A DNA stretch of 64,000 bases from Peromyscus leucopus (GCF_004664715.2 NC_051075.1:88282709-88346708); one strand, 5' to 3'. Numbered from the stretch's first letter, positions 10,812 through 22,989 are shown. A program made the numbers and translations. The notes: generated from the sequence alone by a model not told the origin.

Positions 10812-11337
10812 TGTAGCTTGAGTTTTCCTGCCTTGCCCACAGTCAGGACAAATCTTTGTCACCTGCCAGTCCCACAGTGCTCAGACCCAACCAAGTAAAC
10901 ACAGCGACTTATTTTGCTTTACAAACTGTATGGCCGTGGCAGGCTTCTTGCTAACTGTTCTTATAGCTTAAATCAATCCATTTCCACAATTCTATACCCT
11001 GCCATGTGGCTCATGGCTTACTGGCATCTTTTCATGCTGCTTGTCAGGGTGGCAGCTGGCAGTGACTCCTTCTGCCTTCCTGTTCTTTTATTTCTCCTCT
11101 CTGTTAGTCCCACCTATACTTCCTGCCTTGCCACTGGCCAATCAGGTTTTATTTATTGACCAATCAGAGCAACACATTTGCCATACAGACCATCCCACAG
11201 CACAGCCAAGTGCAGACCATCTCAGACACCTGCACTCAGGCCCGTGGTCCTAATCATCCTCTATGCCGACCTGCTGGGTAAAGCCACGAGGAACCCGAGA
11301 ACGGGCTCCCACAGGACATACAGAACATCCCACAGCA
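10812..11337. mobile_element. Solo LTR, ERVK-type, with 6-bp duplication
   Basis: The 526-bp element begins TGTAGCTTGAG and ends CCACAGCA, flanked by perfect 6-bp copies of gaggag at 10806-10811 and 11338-11343. Two CCAAT motifs (ggccaatcagg and gaccaatcagag) surround a tttatttattga stretch. Near its right end catacaga(c/a)catcccacagca occurs twice about 135 bp apart, so one subterminal region is duplicated. It resembles a repeat I associate with cricetid genomes. Orientation is not settled, because neither strand has a clear TATA/poly-A order. No internal retroviral coding part is present. Confidence 0.8.
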
Positions 11338-12297
11338 GAGGAGGGGTTGGGAATTGTACTTAACATATATATAACACAAAGTTGTTTCTCTCTATCCTTC
11401 TCTCTCTCTGTGTGTGTGCAAAAACATCCTGAGCAAAACAAACAGTTGACTCGTACTGTTCAGCTTTCCATCATTACAATGAAATACTGAAAATAATAAA
11501 TGTATAAGTAGAAAAGCATTGTTTGGACTTGTAATTTTATCAATTCCAGTCAGCCCTGATCAAATGGCTCAATAAATACCTTTGGAACCTTGTCTGAAGG
11601 AATACAGCATGTAGGATCCTGTGGCTAAACCAGCTGTTCGTCAGTCATGAGTCAATGTATGAACAAACACAGTGTAAAGGTCCCACATTCCTCTTCAAGG
11701 CAATCCCCCAATTGAAGAAGGATCTCTAGTAAAGCTCCCATGAACTCTTAAAGACCTAGAGCACCCCTCAACAGTTCCATGCTGAAGATCACACTTTTAA
11801 CATATGGGTCTTTGAGGGACATTCAACCTCAAAACTATAGCAGGACCCGAATAAAAGTTATCTTTTTATTTTGGTCAATTAAAAAAAATCTATATTTAGA
11901 GCCAATCAAAATATTACCAATGAGTAATACCAGGTATATCAAGGATTCCTTTGAAAAAGACTTGAGATATTAAATAACCAAGTACAACTTAATGTCCATT
12001 AAAATATACATAGCTCCCCACCATAAATGATAGCAATGTCACAATATTAATTCAGATCAAACAAGTTAATAGTGCTGAGGATAAAAACAAACACAATACT
12101 CTTCCTTCCACTGTAGAAAAATAGTAATAAATAGGATAAAATTATATAGTTGTAGAAATATTAAGTAATGTTCAAAATACTATTTTCAAATTTCACTTGA
12201 TTCTAAAGGATACTACCATTACTTAATACAAAACAGATGTTTTCTAGGACTCATTACATATGCAGGCCCTGTGCCTTAACTTTGTAAGTAGAACCAC

Positions 12298-12419
12298 TGG
12301 CTGGACATTATGAGCCACACCTGAAATTTCCATCTCTTGATAGGCAGAGACAGATCTGTAAGTTCTAAGCTAGCCTGAACTATATACAAGAGATTATCTC
12401 AAAAAGAACAAAAAAAAAA
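12298..12419 (+). repeat. Old diverged B1-related SINE
   Basis: Traces of B1 survive: ggctggacattatgagcca, ggcagagacagatctgtaag, ctagcctgaactata, and an A-rich tail. Homology is partial and limits are approximate. Confidence 0.6.
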
Positions 12420-13559
12420 TCAATGAGCAAAAACAGCACTATAGTAAGATTTTAAAAAAAAAAAAAAATATATTCACCCATGGCCAGCAATTACTAAGGT
12501 TAAGTAAATGACATGGATCTTTCTGATTTTCTTATTAGTTCTCTTAAAAAAAAATAGCAGTGTATATAGAGTAATATTCATTAAAATGACCCTTTTTAAT
12601 TAGTGTTCCATGGAATATTAATGAGTGCTACACATCCAAAATTCAATTAACAAATAATTTGAAGAAGACCAGCTAAAAGAAAATTAATAGCTTTTGTAAC
12701 CATGAGCCTGACTAAGACTTTCTGTTTTTCATTATGAGCCTTCTCCAGGTGGTCTAAGGGAGGTATTTGACCTCAGCCTTTTATCTTCACTGAGTATTGT
12801 GAGAGACCAATGGAGTGTTCTTTGGGAAACTATTTCAGTAGAACAACAAGAAACATCTAAAAACTATATTAGGAAACTATAAAGAGATATCAAGGTAAAG
12901 AGGAACAAGAAACTGACCCTTAAGTATTTGCCTCATCAAAGGACATAGTGGTTCACCATAAGAAAGGTTTGCTCTCATGAGTGGAAGCTACTGGCAGAGG
13001 AAGAGCATCTTGCTATAACATGTCAATTGTCCAACAAAGATAACTAATCACTGATGAAAGGTGTTATCCACATGATTTCTGTGTTAGATTAAAGATCAGA
13101 AATTCAAACTTGATGGTTCATTTGCATTCAATTATCAGTGACATTTTCATATATTTAATGTTTTGGTCTATCATCTGTTTTCATACAGTTCTCAAATATC
13201 TTTCATCAGGATATATACTGATTGTTTGTCAAATGCTAATATAAGTAGAATTATCTTTATTCAAAATACACATAACAAATTATATAATATCCCACCTTTT
13301 ACCCAGCAAACCAGTCCTTCTCTGAGTACAAGAATACTATATTATTTAAATAATTTATATGAAACTTTTATGTAGATAGAATAAAATACAAATTTTCTGG
13401 ACTGGAAGGCAAATTTACAAAATGAGACAAAAGCCCAAGAAAGAAAGACTATATAGAGATACTGTTTTGGTACACAGATTGGCCAATTCTACTATTGACA
13501 AAATGTGTAAACTGTTGGAGGAATTTTTTATATTTTAGACGTATTTTCAAATTTCATTT

Positions 13560-13752
13560 ATGTATATGTGTCTATCTGTGTATTTGTATGCACATGTGTA
13601 TCAGGTGCCAAAGGAGGTTAGAAGAGAGGTTCGGATTCCCCGGAGCTGGAGTTAAAGGTGGTTGTGGACTGCCTGATATAGGTGCTGGGAGGCAAATTTT
13701 AGTCCTCTAAAAGATTGAGAACTCTTAACTGTTGAGCCATCTCAGCAGCTCC
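13560..13752 (-). repeat. B3-type SINE
   Basis: The reverse-complement tRNA-derived SINE ends (plus strand) in ctcttaactgttgagccatctcagcag and contains cggagctggagttaaaggtgg. It lies about 150 bp from the splice donor of Bmp5 exon 2, on the intron 2 side. Confidence 0.82.
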
Positions 13753-13902
13753 TGAGTCTTACTTTTCAATGGACCTCTACCTGGCTCAGAATCTCCCTTA
13801 ACCCAAGTAAAGCATACTGTGAATCATACAGTTTGTCAATGGCTTCTAAAGTAAAATTCAGTCTTTGTTTGCTAGGATAAATAATTAATATGAATTTGAT
13901 AC

Positions 13903-14095
13903 CTATTTGTGTATTCCTTGATGATCTGATAGATGCTAATCTTAATTGTTTCATTTTCAAATCGATGGTGGCTCTTGTCCTTATATATCCGGAATTCAGC
14001 CGCTGTCACTGCTTCTCCGTGTGGAATCTGGGTCAGATCAAACCGAAATTCTTTGTAATGCCTTCTCTGATGAGAAAAGTCCTTGTCTCTTTCAA
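13903..14095 (-). CDS. Bmp5: Bmp5 coding exon 2 (prodomain part)
   Basis: This 193-nt exon encodes a piece of the BMP5 prodomain (TGF-beta propeptide domain), which folds around the ligand dimer and keeps it soluble. On the minus strand it starts after TTCAG (acceptor AG at 14097-14096) and ends before a GTATCA donor at 13902-13897. It opens with two bases of a split Val codon, then reads 63 codons starting [16 protein letters not shown] and ending IKEYTN, then two bases of Arg. Landmarks include [20 protein letters not shown], shared by BMP5/6/7, and an N-glycosylation sequon in FENETIKIS. Joined to exon 3 it gives an uninterrupted frame, N-R-D-A-D. The GTATCA donor departs from GTAAGT but is acceptable. 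Exon 1, with the signal peptide, was not found in the window. Confidence 0.97.
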
Positions 14096-15484
14096 CTGAA
14101 AAAAAATTAAAGGAATGAATAAAGGAAAAATGTTAACCCTTCATAAAACATGGAAATTCATGATAAATTCTCTGCCTTTCAAGTGAAAACAAACAGGACA
14201 GTATAAAACTGTGAAAACACTGAAACCACAGACTCATAGGTGTTCCCAGCTAAAGGAAATTCCACAGACCAATAGCCTTTTAGCTCAAATGCAATATAAC
14301 CATCTGGTTTTATACCAATTCCTGGATCCTAAATGGAAAGACTGTCCAAAAATGTTTTTAAAAATGAAGGTCGTAAAGTGATTGCCAATATGGATCAACT
14401 CTGGAACATAGGTTTCATTCAGGAATTTAAAAGATGTTACAGAAGCCTACAGAGTTCCAAGTGAAGTCAGTGGTGATGTTTCACCCAGCCACAGAGGAAA
14501 GAGGGGAAGAGGACGAAGCATCTGTAACACGGGACCTTATTGGTGGCAGTTTTATAGACAAATAAATAAAGCAGATTCTTTTTCTGATTTCAACCAAGTT
14601 TATTTTTAGCTGATTCATAAAAACAGCGTTCACGTTCATCCTGTGATGCCTCAATGGTGCGATTGTGATGTATGCACTGTCTAATGTTTCAAGTTAAATA
14701 CATATCCTCTAATGGTGATCCTTTCTTCACAGAAAAAAAAAATCCAAAATCCTTCTCGCATCTTTGTGAAGCAGCCAGGAAGCAAAATTGCTTCTGTGGG
14801 AGAGGATACGAAAGCAGCTCCCTCCACCTGACTGCAGTGGATACCAAAAGAAGGGTCAATTCTGAGCTGGCTTCCCCAGGTGAAGGCTGTTTATTTATTC
14901 ATTTGCTTCTGTGAATTAAATACTTTCCTATACTTTAAGGCTTTTTCATGAATGATTGTTCTAGAGAAGTGTAACTGTCTCATCTCACTCAGGCTGAAGA
15001 GGAGACGATCTCCCTTCTTTAGCTATCTTTCTAACAAATGAAATAAAAGATAGAGATCTCCCAAGGATAGTAAAAAATGCTGAGGGATTTAGAACACTGT
15101 TTCAAATACATTGTGACCTGATATGATTTAGTGTACTGTCTGACAGTCTCCTAGTGGCTACCACAGCTTTCCTAATGAGTTAGCTAAAAAAAAAAAAAAT
15201 TCATTTAGGGGACACTTAGTGTTATTTTATGGACTTAAGTTTTTCTGTTTATTGATTTTTCAAAATCTGAATTAGAATAATATGGGATCATGTTGTGAAA
15301 ACAAAACAAAAACTGCTATAATACACAATATTTCAGGCATTTCATAATTACTGTCAACAGTAATTTAAATTTTTCCCAATGACTTGTGTCACTGATAAAA
15401 TTTTAGTACAAAAATATAAAAAAAAATGCATAACTGCCAGATTTATAAATTTTAAAAATTATGTTAGCAGTAGAGCTGATGCTG

Positions 15485-16460
15485 TTTTCAGGGGTGTGGG
15501 TGAGCCGACCCTGAGAACACGAGCACGGGAGAGAGCTGGCCCAGCCCCTCATCCGCCATGCGCGACCATAGGCAAGGGAGAGATGCCTTCATCAACCTCA
15601 CCTTCCCCTCACTGCCTATAGCAGATGGGAGAGCTGGCCCTGAGGTCATGAGAGCTGGAGAGCTGGTCCTGCCCGTCAGGCTGCAGCACTCAGGAGAGCA
15701 GGTCCTGCACCTCACCTGGAGAGCACAGTAGAGCTGACCCTGTTGGCAGGGGCATGGGTGAGCTGGCCCAGAGGGTTTGAGAGGCGGAGAATGGTCCTGC
15801 CTCGCCCTCATCTGCCATATGATGGTGTGAACGATGGAAAGACGCCCTCCTCATCCCTCACCCCTTACTCGGGAGAGTGGGCCCCACACACACCTGGGCA
15901 CCATACCAGAGCTGGCCCTGGTGGTTTGGGTGCAGGTGAGTCCTGACTGAGGGCATGAGAGCAGGGGAACTATCCCCACCCCTGCTGCCGCCTGCTGCAT
16001 TCAGTGAGCTAGCCAGGGCAGTACTGGAGAACTCCCCCTGGTGGTGATGATGAGGGAAAGTTGGTGGGCTGACCAACTCAGCTATCACCCAGGCCCTGAA
16101 CCAGAGCTATGAGTTGGCCCACCCCAATATCCACCCCATCTAGGAACTGCTGGACCACATGAAGGGGCTGGTCCTGCAGACCCAAAGCTATAGGCTCTCC
16201 ACAACACAGGGCCACAACAGGATATCCAAGAAGTGTCCCAATGAGGGTCCAGTGTCAATAGTGTAGCAGAAGCCAGAGGTCTTGAACCAGACCAATGACT
16301 CATTGCAATGAACACTTTTAAGTCAAGATGTATTGACTAGAGGGTTTACTGTGTGACACTACAGCTTCCATGGGGAGACTTTTTTCTTTTATATTTTGTT
16401 TTATTGCATTTTGTGGGAGAGGTTGCAAGGGCAGAGGGCAGATATAAAGGGATGGGGAGA
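15485..16460. repeat. GC-rich unclassified interspersed repeat with degenerate GAGCTGGCCC units
   Basis: The first 600 bp repeat gagctggccc-like motifs (gagagctggccc, tagagctgaccctg, gtgagctggccc) at irregular spacing with phrases such as gggcatgagagcaggggaactatccc. The remainder carries aggatatccaagaagtgtcc and aacactttta, then an A/T-rich and G-rich end. Base composition differs sharply from the AT-rich surroundings. It looks like a rodent non-autonomous retroposon or an L1-type 5'-UTR-derived block. I cannot name the family, and the boundaries are approximate. Confidence 0.5.
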
Positions 16461-18473
16461 TGGTATGGTAATACTTTAACAATAGTTAATAACACTTATA
16501 TGGAACAAATTAATATATTCTGTGTGAAACCTATAACATAGAGCTGCCTTTCTCATTTTGAACATGGGGGGAGCAAAGAGCAATATGAAACAAGTTTTGT
16601 CCAGGGTTGCTAATGACAGACTTGCTGATTCCACTTACACACTATGATCTCTTCTATCTTATTAGTACAGGAATAAAAATCTTGATTTAACAACTCTAAT
16701 ATCTAAAGAGTTCTATAAAATGAAGATTGGTTTCAGCCTCATTTGATGACTAAACTGGAAGGAAGTCAACTGGTATAATGTGACTTAAATTCTCTATCTG
16801 TCCTGGTTTATCTAAATATGTATTGCTTTGCTGTAGAAGATCTGTATTTATCTGAGTAACCCCCTCCTAGATCATATGTAAGTAGTTCCATACATATGGA
16901 CTCACTGGACATTCACAAATATGTTTTCTCCATTCTGTGAGGCAACATCCGGCATTCTAAATTATAGCAACCATTAATCATGTTTTCCTTAACAATAATT
17001 TTGTGATTGAAATTGAAGTCAAAACTCATACCACAGTCCTGGACATAAGAGCTGAGATGTGAGCTTTGTAGAATCCAATCTAAAGTATGTATTTCTAAAA
17101 TGTAGATAATTTGTATTCATGTTATATGTGTCATCTACCGTTCTGGAGTCTAGGCTGTGTAACCCTTGAGAAGACAAATGTTCAGAGTTTAATAAAATAT
17201 GTTTTAAGTATAAACAGAATAAAATTGTATTGTAAATATGTCTAGTGATTCACATTCTTATTATATTCTCTGATCAGAACAGCAGTAAAAATTTCATGGG
17301 ACGTTGAAGCTAATGATGGAAAAAGACGTATTTATATAGACTTCAGCTCTAAATGATGTCCATAAATATCCAACAAGGTAATTTGGGTTACTACAAAAAT
17401 AATTCTAGAAGGTGGCAAATATTAATATCTCTAAATTAAAAATAAGAAATTAGATAATGACAACTAGGTGGTAACAGACATCTGACTTTGAGACATCATT
17501 ATAAACCTTGCATAAATGTTCAAGTAAAGATGCCTAACACTAAACTTGTATCATAAATATATTTTGGAATGTAACTGCTTTCAATTATGAAATGTTTGTA
17601 ACTATTCAGCTGTATTGCTCTGTACCTCTAACTTCTTCATGAGATCCTCTTGAAAATCAAAAATCCCAATGCAGTTTTTTTAAACAGAAATATACATACA
17701 ATTAATGTTCCTTAAATATAGTCTTCTTCAAGCCAAAGTCTTACCTCTTTCAGGTTGTGACAACTTAGTAAATATTAAGCATTGTTAATGGTTACAATGC
17801 ATAATAACACACTGTGTTAAATGGCTTGGGAAAATTAAAAGATATAAAATAAACAAAAGCAAAAAGTCAGAAATTTTTACTCTGTTGTCGGCTTTTATAG
17901 CCATATTATTCTAAAGTTTTCCTTTTTCTTACTCCTTAACGTACTTGTTGAATCAACTAAATGCAAGTGGTTTCCTCACCCTTTTTTTTCTATCATTTTT
18001 AATAAAGTCTGTTTCACTGGATCAAAACCTTCAAATCACTAAGAAATCCATAATCCTATTTTGTTGAGGAAAAAGAGTTCTTTCATATTATAATCCCCTC
18101 CAAAGCTCAGGAAATATTAAAGAAGGTGTGGAAAGAATGTAAGGTCACAACAAAGATGGGGGGTCTAAAACACTGACTTCTGGGGCATATACTTTTGTTG
18201 GTGGTGGTTTTCACACTTGAACTCACAGAAGTTAAGATTATGGGACCCTTCCACATCCTGTCATGGAGTCTAGAGGGTTCATGGGACCTCACCACTCCCT
18301 GAGGATTTATACATCAAATGATGATTGATGAGAGAAGAAACATTTTCTTCACTGGTGTAACTACTGGTGAAACACCCAGGATCGTGTAAACTCTTACCCA
18401 TGCTCCTATGAGCAGCCCCAATATCCTAATGAAAGTCACTCAGTCAATGGGGGTGGGGGAAGACATGAAAGAA
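16461..18473. other. Repeat-poor AT-rich intron stretch
   Basis: Two kilobases without any SINE, L1 or simple repeat that I recognise, and without a plausible exon. Nothing further is seen. Confidence 0.5.
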
Positions 18474-18685
18474 GGCTGGAGAGATGGCAAAGTGGTTTAG
18501 AGTGTTTGGGTGGTTTTGTGGAGTTCAGTTCCTACAACCATGTTAGATAGCTCACAATTGCCTATAAGTTCAGCAACAGGGCATCCAGCAACCTCTTCTG
18601 GCCTCTGTAGGCACTACTCCTACGCACAAACTCTCAGACACATGAACACACGCAAGTAAACATAAAATAAAGCTTTTGTAAAAAG
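18474..18685 (+). repeat. B2 SINE
   Basis: It starts ggctggagagatggcaaag, has cacaattgcctataag and acctcttctggcctctg, and ends in an A-rich aaataaagctttt tail. Flanking agacatgaaag and agacagaaaag may be a decayed target duplication. Confidence 0.9.
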
Positions 18686-18689
18686 ACAG

Positions 18690-18870
18690 AAAAGTAGAAG
18701 GAGAGATGTGAATGTCAGGAGGAGAACTGAGATCAGTCTAAGTTGGAGGAGGACTCAGGAAGGAGATGGGTAAATATGACTGATCACAATACACCATGTA
18801 CATGTATGAAAATGCCAGACTGAAATCTATTACTATGTATAATTAATATATGGTAATAAAAACACAAAAG
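18690..18870 (+). mobile_element. Probable L1 3'-end fragment
   Basis: A purine-rich block with ggagatgggtaaatatgactg is followed by acatgtatgaaaatgcc and a terminal gtaataaaaac. This resembles the L1 3'-UTR ends elsewhere in the window and lies immediately after the B2. Confidence 0.5.
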
Positions 18871-19030
18871 ATTCTCTTAATGACTATATACATAAAACAA
18901 AACCATCAACTGAAGGGACTTAGCTGGTTGAAATCAAACTCAGATTTGTCAAACAGAATTGGATAACACAGAATACAGCTCTGAGCTCTAGTGGAGACCA
19001 TTTCATTCCCCAAACATATACACATTATTT

Positions 19031-19249
19031 CTTTTTTTTTTTTGGTTTTTTTTTTTGGGGGGGGGTTGGTTTTTTGTTTGTTTGTTTGTTTTGTTTTGTT
19101 TTGTTTTTCAAGACAGGGTTTCTCTATGTAGCTTTGTGCCTTTCCTGGAACTCACTTGGTAGCCCAGGCTGGCCTCGAACTCACAGAGATCTGCCTGCCT
19201 CTGCCTCCCAAGTGCTGGGATTAAAGGCGTGTGCCACCACCGCCTGGCC
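19031..19249 (-). repeat. B1 SINE with complex poly-T/G tail and 16-bp duplication
   Basis: A reverse-complement B1, nearly intact from caagacagggtttctctatg to gtgccaccaccgcctgg. The tail side is a mosaic of T runs, a G9-10 run, TTTG and TTTTG repeats. Copies of acacattatttctttt at 19020-19035 and 19253-19268 mark the target duplication. Confidence 0.95.
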
Positions 19250-19300
19250 AACACACATTATTTCTTTTGTATGAAGCAAAAATGAAGCTATAGGGAAAAG

Positions 19301-19462
19301 TATAACTACGTTTAAAGCACATTGTATCAGTCAGCTTCCCTATGATATATTGAAATATAACTACATTTAAAGCACATTGTATCAGTCAGTTTCCCTATGA
19401 TATTCCCTATGATATATTGAAATATAACTACATTTAAAGCACATTGTATCAGTCAGCTTCCC
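19301..19462. repeat. Triplicated 55-bp tandem segment
   Basis: A unit starting tataactac(a/g)tttaaagc and reading through cattgtatcagtcag(c/t)ttccc occurs three times, starting at 19301, 19356 and 19423. The first spacing is 55 bp. The second is 67 bp because tatgatattccc is itself duplicated. The copies are nearly identical, so the duplication is recent. Confidence 0.92.
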
Positions 19463-20147
19463 CATTTCTAGAGCCTTTAGAAATGTTAGTATCTGATGAC
19501 ATATGTCAAAAGCTCTGCAGGGAGCATTTGTCTGATAATCACATATTGATTCTACTTTGTAACACATTCTTCTGTTACTGCTTATATTACAAGAATGTTT
19601 CAAATTTAAAAAAACTCATATGGTATATGATGGTACACCTTGTGTATTCCAATGAATGGGATTATGTAGACAATTCTACATGGTAGCATGAGGAATTACT
19701 AATAAATCCATCAACACAGAATTATTTATTTGAGCTAATGATTGCTAATGATGTTCTTTTAAAAACTCCAAGGATTTGTTTTACTGAGCACACATACACA
19801 CACACCAAAAAAGAAAAAAAAAAACTATCAAATGTGATCAAACAAACACAGTCAAGTCAGAATCACAAGGGTTGACTAAACTTGCCTTTGTTTCTAGGCT
19901 TTATGTATGCCCCAAACATTTTTATCTACATAAAACTCCAGATCACAAATCTGAGTACAGCAACAAAAATCTTGACTACATTAGCACACCAACACAAATA
20001 ATTTCTTATTATGTTCAGCTTTAAAGCCAAACATTTATACATGGTAAAATAAAAGCATACAAGAGGTAAAATTTGAATCAAGAAATTCATATTCCACAGT
20101 AAAATGTATTTATAGTAAAAAAAATTGCTTTAATTTTTTTTACATTT

Positions 20148-20351
20148 ACTGATTTAATTTATGTGTATGAATGTTTTATGTGCATGTATATGCATCGTGC
20201 ACATGCTTGGTGCCAGCACAGATCAAAAGGAGGGCTAGATCTCCTGCAACTGGGGCTATGAATGGTTTGAGCCACCGTGTGTGTAGGAACTAAACCCAGT
20301 CCTGCGAGAGTAATAAGTGCTATTAATTACTGAGCCATCTCTACAAACCCC
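20148..20351 (-). repeat. B3-type SINE
   Basis: The reverse-complement SINE reads tgtgcatgtatatgcatcgtgcacatgcttggtgcc, then ggagggctagatctcctgc, then attactgagccatctctac at its head. It is followed by a short CAC repeat and a B1 remnant. Confidence 0.85.
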
Positions 20352-20368
20352 ACCACCACCACCACCAC

Positions 20369-20465
20369 TCTTTTGAGACAGGGCTCACTATGTAGACCAG
20401 GTTGGCCTAAACTCACAGAGCACTGCTTGCCTCTGCCTCTTGAATACCAGGATTAAGCTACAGAC
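20369..20465 (-). repeat. Degenerate B1 fragment
   Basis: It includes ttttgagacagggctcactatgtagaccagg, actcacagagcactgcttgcctctgcctc and a decayed head. It lies immediately after a (CAC)n run at 20350-20368. Confidence 0.75.
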
Positions 20466-21660
20466 CAAACTATAGCTTAAAAGTTGTAAATTGTCAGAAT
20501 TCTGAAATAAATATGAAGCTGCTTCTGCTCAAGATACACATGCCAAAGACATTTATTGTTGAGATAAATGTATTTATTCTCAAATGCCTTGCTTAGTGAT
20601 TTCAAAACTGCTGGAAACTGGAAAAACATGTCCTGATCTAAATATCTTCATGTCTGCAATAACTGAGGAATGAAATTAGCTGACAGAAGATAAAAGTTTA
20701 TTTAGTAATTTATTGCAGTTTTAGAAAGATACAACCTTGGGCAGTCTGTCTTAATCTCCTACTCATGAGCTGTGCCTGAGAAAACACAAATAGCTTGGGT
20801 AGCTGCAAGACATAAACAACACTCTCTAAGAGGATGGCGGGATAATAAAAGTATGAAAGAGAAAACAGATAGCTACTATGGGAATGCTAACCTGTATGAC
20901 TTTTCAAGAATTCCTTCCTTGATCCACTGAGAAGCATAAACTTGGCCCTGTAAAGACCTATTTATTGGTCAATGAATGCATATGTGCAGGTTTTCTTTGA
21001 ATGGACAATCACTCCAGAAGTGTGGCAAACCCCAGATTCCAGGAGCCCCTGGAGCCTCTTAGCACCACTGTAGTGTGTAGCTTCAAGAATTAGTTGTCTC
21101 CTTAAATGTTGCAAAGCACAGTATGAGTTGTTATTCATATTTCATAATTGCTGTACTGTCATACTCCTAAATCCTCATGATAAATGTGATTTTGAAACTT
21201 AAGAAATTCAATTAATGATCCAATATTTATATAGTATTTTGTTTTAAAACCGTTAAGAGTTTAGAAGCACAAATGATTAGTTCTTAAAGAAGGAAAGATT
21301 TGAGAATGGCTGGGCGTTAGAACTGAGTACCCTTCGGGGTTATTTAGAATACTATGACAATAGCTATAAACATGTATTACTGTCTCAATAATTAATCATA
21401 AACAATGAAAGCAGTAAACAAATTGGTGTTTGGTTTAACAAAATTAATAGATTTAAAATTTTGTTTCTCCTTTAGCTGATAAAACAAGGTAGCATCTTCC
21501 TTTTCTTCCTATAATATAGGTAAAATATTAATTTCCTCAATACTAAAATGTTAATTACAAATCAAAAGAATAGTCTTTAGGTCTTATATTCCTAATTGAA
21601 TATCCTTCACACCAGAGCTCCTAAATGTGTTGTGTTACTGTTTTGTATGGTTTTGTGCTT

Positions 21661-21735
21661 TTTTTTTTGAAACAAGACTAGCCTGAAACTTGTGATCTTC
21701 CTTCCTAAACCTCCTGAGTACAGGGATTGCATATG
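21661..21735 (-). repeat. Weak B1-like fragment
   Basis: A T run is followed by gaaacaagactagcctgaaac and cctcctgagtacagggattgc. These are B1-like landmarks, but the copy is heavily diverged. Confidence 0.45.
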
Positions 21736-22730
21736 GAAGCCATCCATCCTGATGACATTAGTTTCACCGAGTAATGACTACCACTTCTGACTCGGTGTGA
21801 AATGTTCCAAAACCAACATTTCTATAGGACAACAAGTCATCATTCCTGTCATGCTTCCTTCTTTATGTATTTAGGCTCTCCCTCCCCTTTGTATCAATTC
21901 CCAGGGTATAGCAGAATCCTGGAAACACATCTGTGTGTGAACAAAGTTGGGTTTGTTGACTCTTTTCAATAAATGTGATAGGTAAATAGCACAGGAGTGG
22001 GAGTATTAGAAAGGAATCATGGTTGTGCGACAGGTGATTTGGGAGAAGGTTCCCGGAGTCTGTTTTGCTTTGCTGCACTGTCTGGCAATGGAACCCACAC
22101 CGACCCAAGCCCATGACGATCCAGGTTCAGCCTCCTTAGTGTTGACCCTCCACATGTGAGCCACTTTTCTCAACCCAGTACTGCTTTCCTTCTATAAGAA
22201 GAGGTAATTTTACCATTTCTCACAAATTAGAAACATACACTAGAGCTACCGTTGGTAAAGAAATAACAGCCAGTAATATAATCTATAATGGGATATGACG
22301 CATGGTCGTTTTTGAGATACAATCAAGCTCTTATTCCTAATCTGTGCTCAGATGTATTATGACGTGGTCTTGTTTCCGTCTTCCTCCCTCACTGTCACAG
22401 AGAAGTTTTGTCCATTGTTGCTGCTCTATGGCTCTATTTCCACTCACCTGAACTGTGCCAGGATCTCCTAGCAACGCCATGCTGGGCTGAGAGATCCACT
22501 ACTGCCTTCCTCTTTTTCACTTCCCTCACTCATCTTGCTTGTCCTAAAAGTAGCTACCATGTGCAATTTATTTATTCAGTTCTAAAATAATTGACCCTTG
22601 CATGCTCTAAAGCAAACCTTAGTAGTTAAGGAGATCGAAGAGAATGTAAGAGAGCCCAGGATGATCATGAAGAGTGGTCCTTTTTCAAAGTGTTGTGATA
22701 AAGATAAATGCTATTTTTCAGACAAAAATA

Positions 22731-22821
22731 GGAGGAAATGGAAAGATAGAGAAAAGGGAGAGGTGGAGGGTGGGGATGGGGAGGGGTGGAAAGAGAGAGG
22801 GAGAAAGAGAAAGAGAAGGAG
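22731..22821. repeat. GA-rich polypurine tract
   Basis: About 90 bp are almost entirely A and G, ending just before a plus-strand B1 insertion site. It is a degenerate purine microsatellite. Confidence 0.85.
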
Positions 22822-22841
22822 TTCTCACAAAAAAGTTATCT

Positions 22842-22989
22842 CACCAGGGGGTAGTGGTGCATGCCTTTAATCCCAGCACTCAGGAGACAGAGCCAGGCGG
22901 ATCTCTGTAAGTTTGAGGCCAGCCTGGTCTACAGAGTGAAATCCAGGACAGGCACCAAAACTACACAGAGAAACCCTATCTTGGAAAAA
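22842..22989 (+). repeat. B1 SINE
   Basis: It runs from accagggggtagtggtgcat to gagaaaccctatcttgg plus A tail. An aaaagttatctc / aaaaattatctc pair on either side is consistent with a decayed duplication. Confidence 0.94.

Larger units (their letters stand above)
289..13902 (-). other. Bmp5: Bmp5 intron 2 (complete)
   Basis: The 13.6-kb intron lies between two verified exons, with a GT donor at 13902-13901 and an AG acceptor at 290-289 on the minus strand. It splits an Arg codon after its second base. Recognisable contents are listed separately: SINEs, solo LTRs, a nested L1, a minisatellite, a MER5A-like fossil and microsatellites. The unlisted gaps (about 300-2030, 2406-3110, 4813-5140, 5963-6570, 8656-9050, 9561-10030, 11344-12297 and 12420-13550) are AT-rich and hold nothing I recognise. 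No convincing coding exon was seen between the two Bmp5 exons on either strand. Confidence 0.95.

Noticed and set aside
15488..16315. GC-rich minus-strand frames as a possible exon or CpG-island gene
   Set aside because: The block is internally repetitive, lacks splice signals and has frames on both strands. A repeat is the simpler explanation.
19322..19462. Possible CRISPR-like direct repeats
   Set aside because: The three copies are tandem without unique spacers and the genome is mammalian. It is a slippage duplication.
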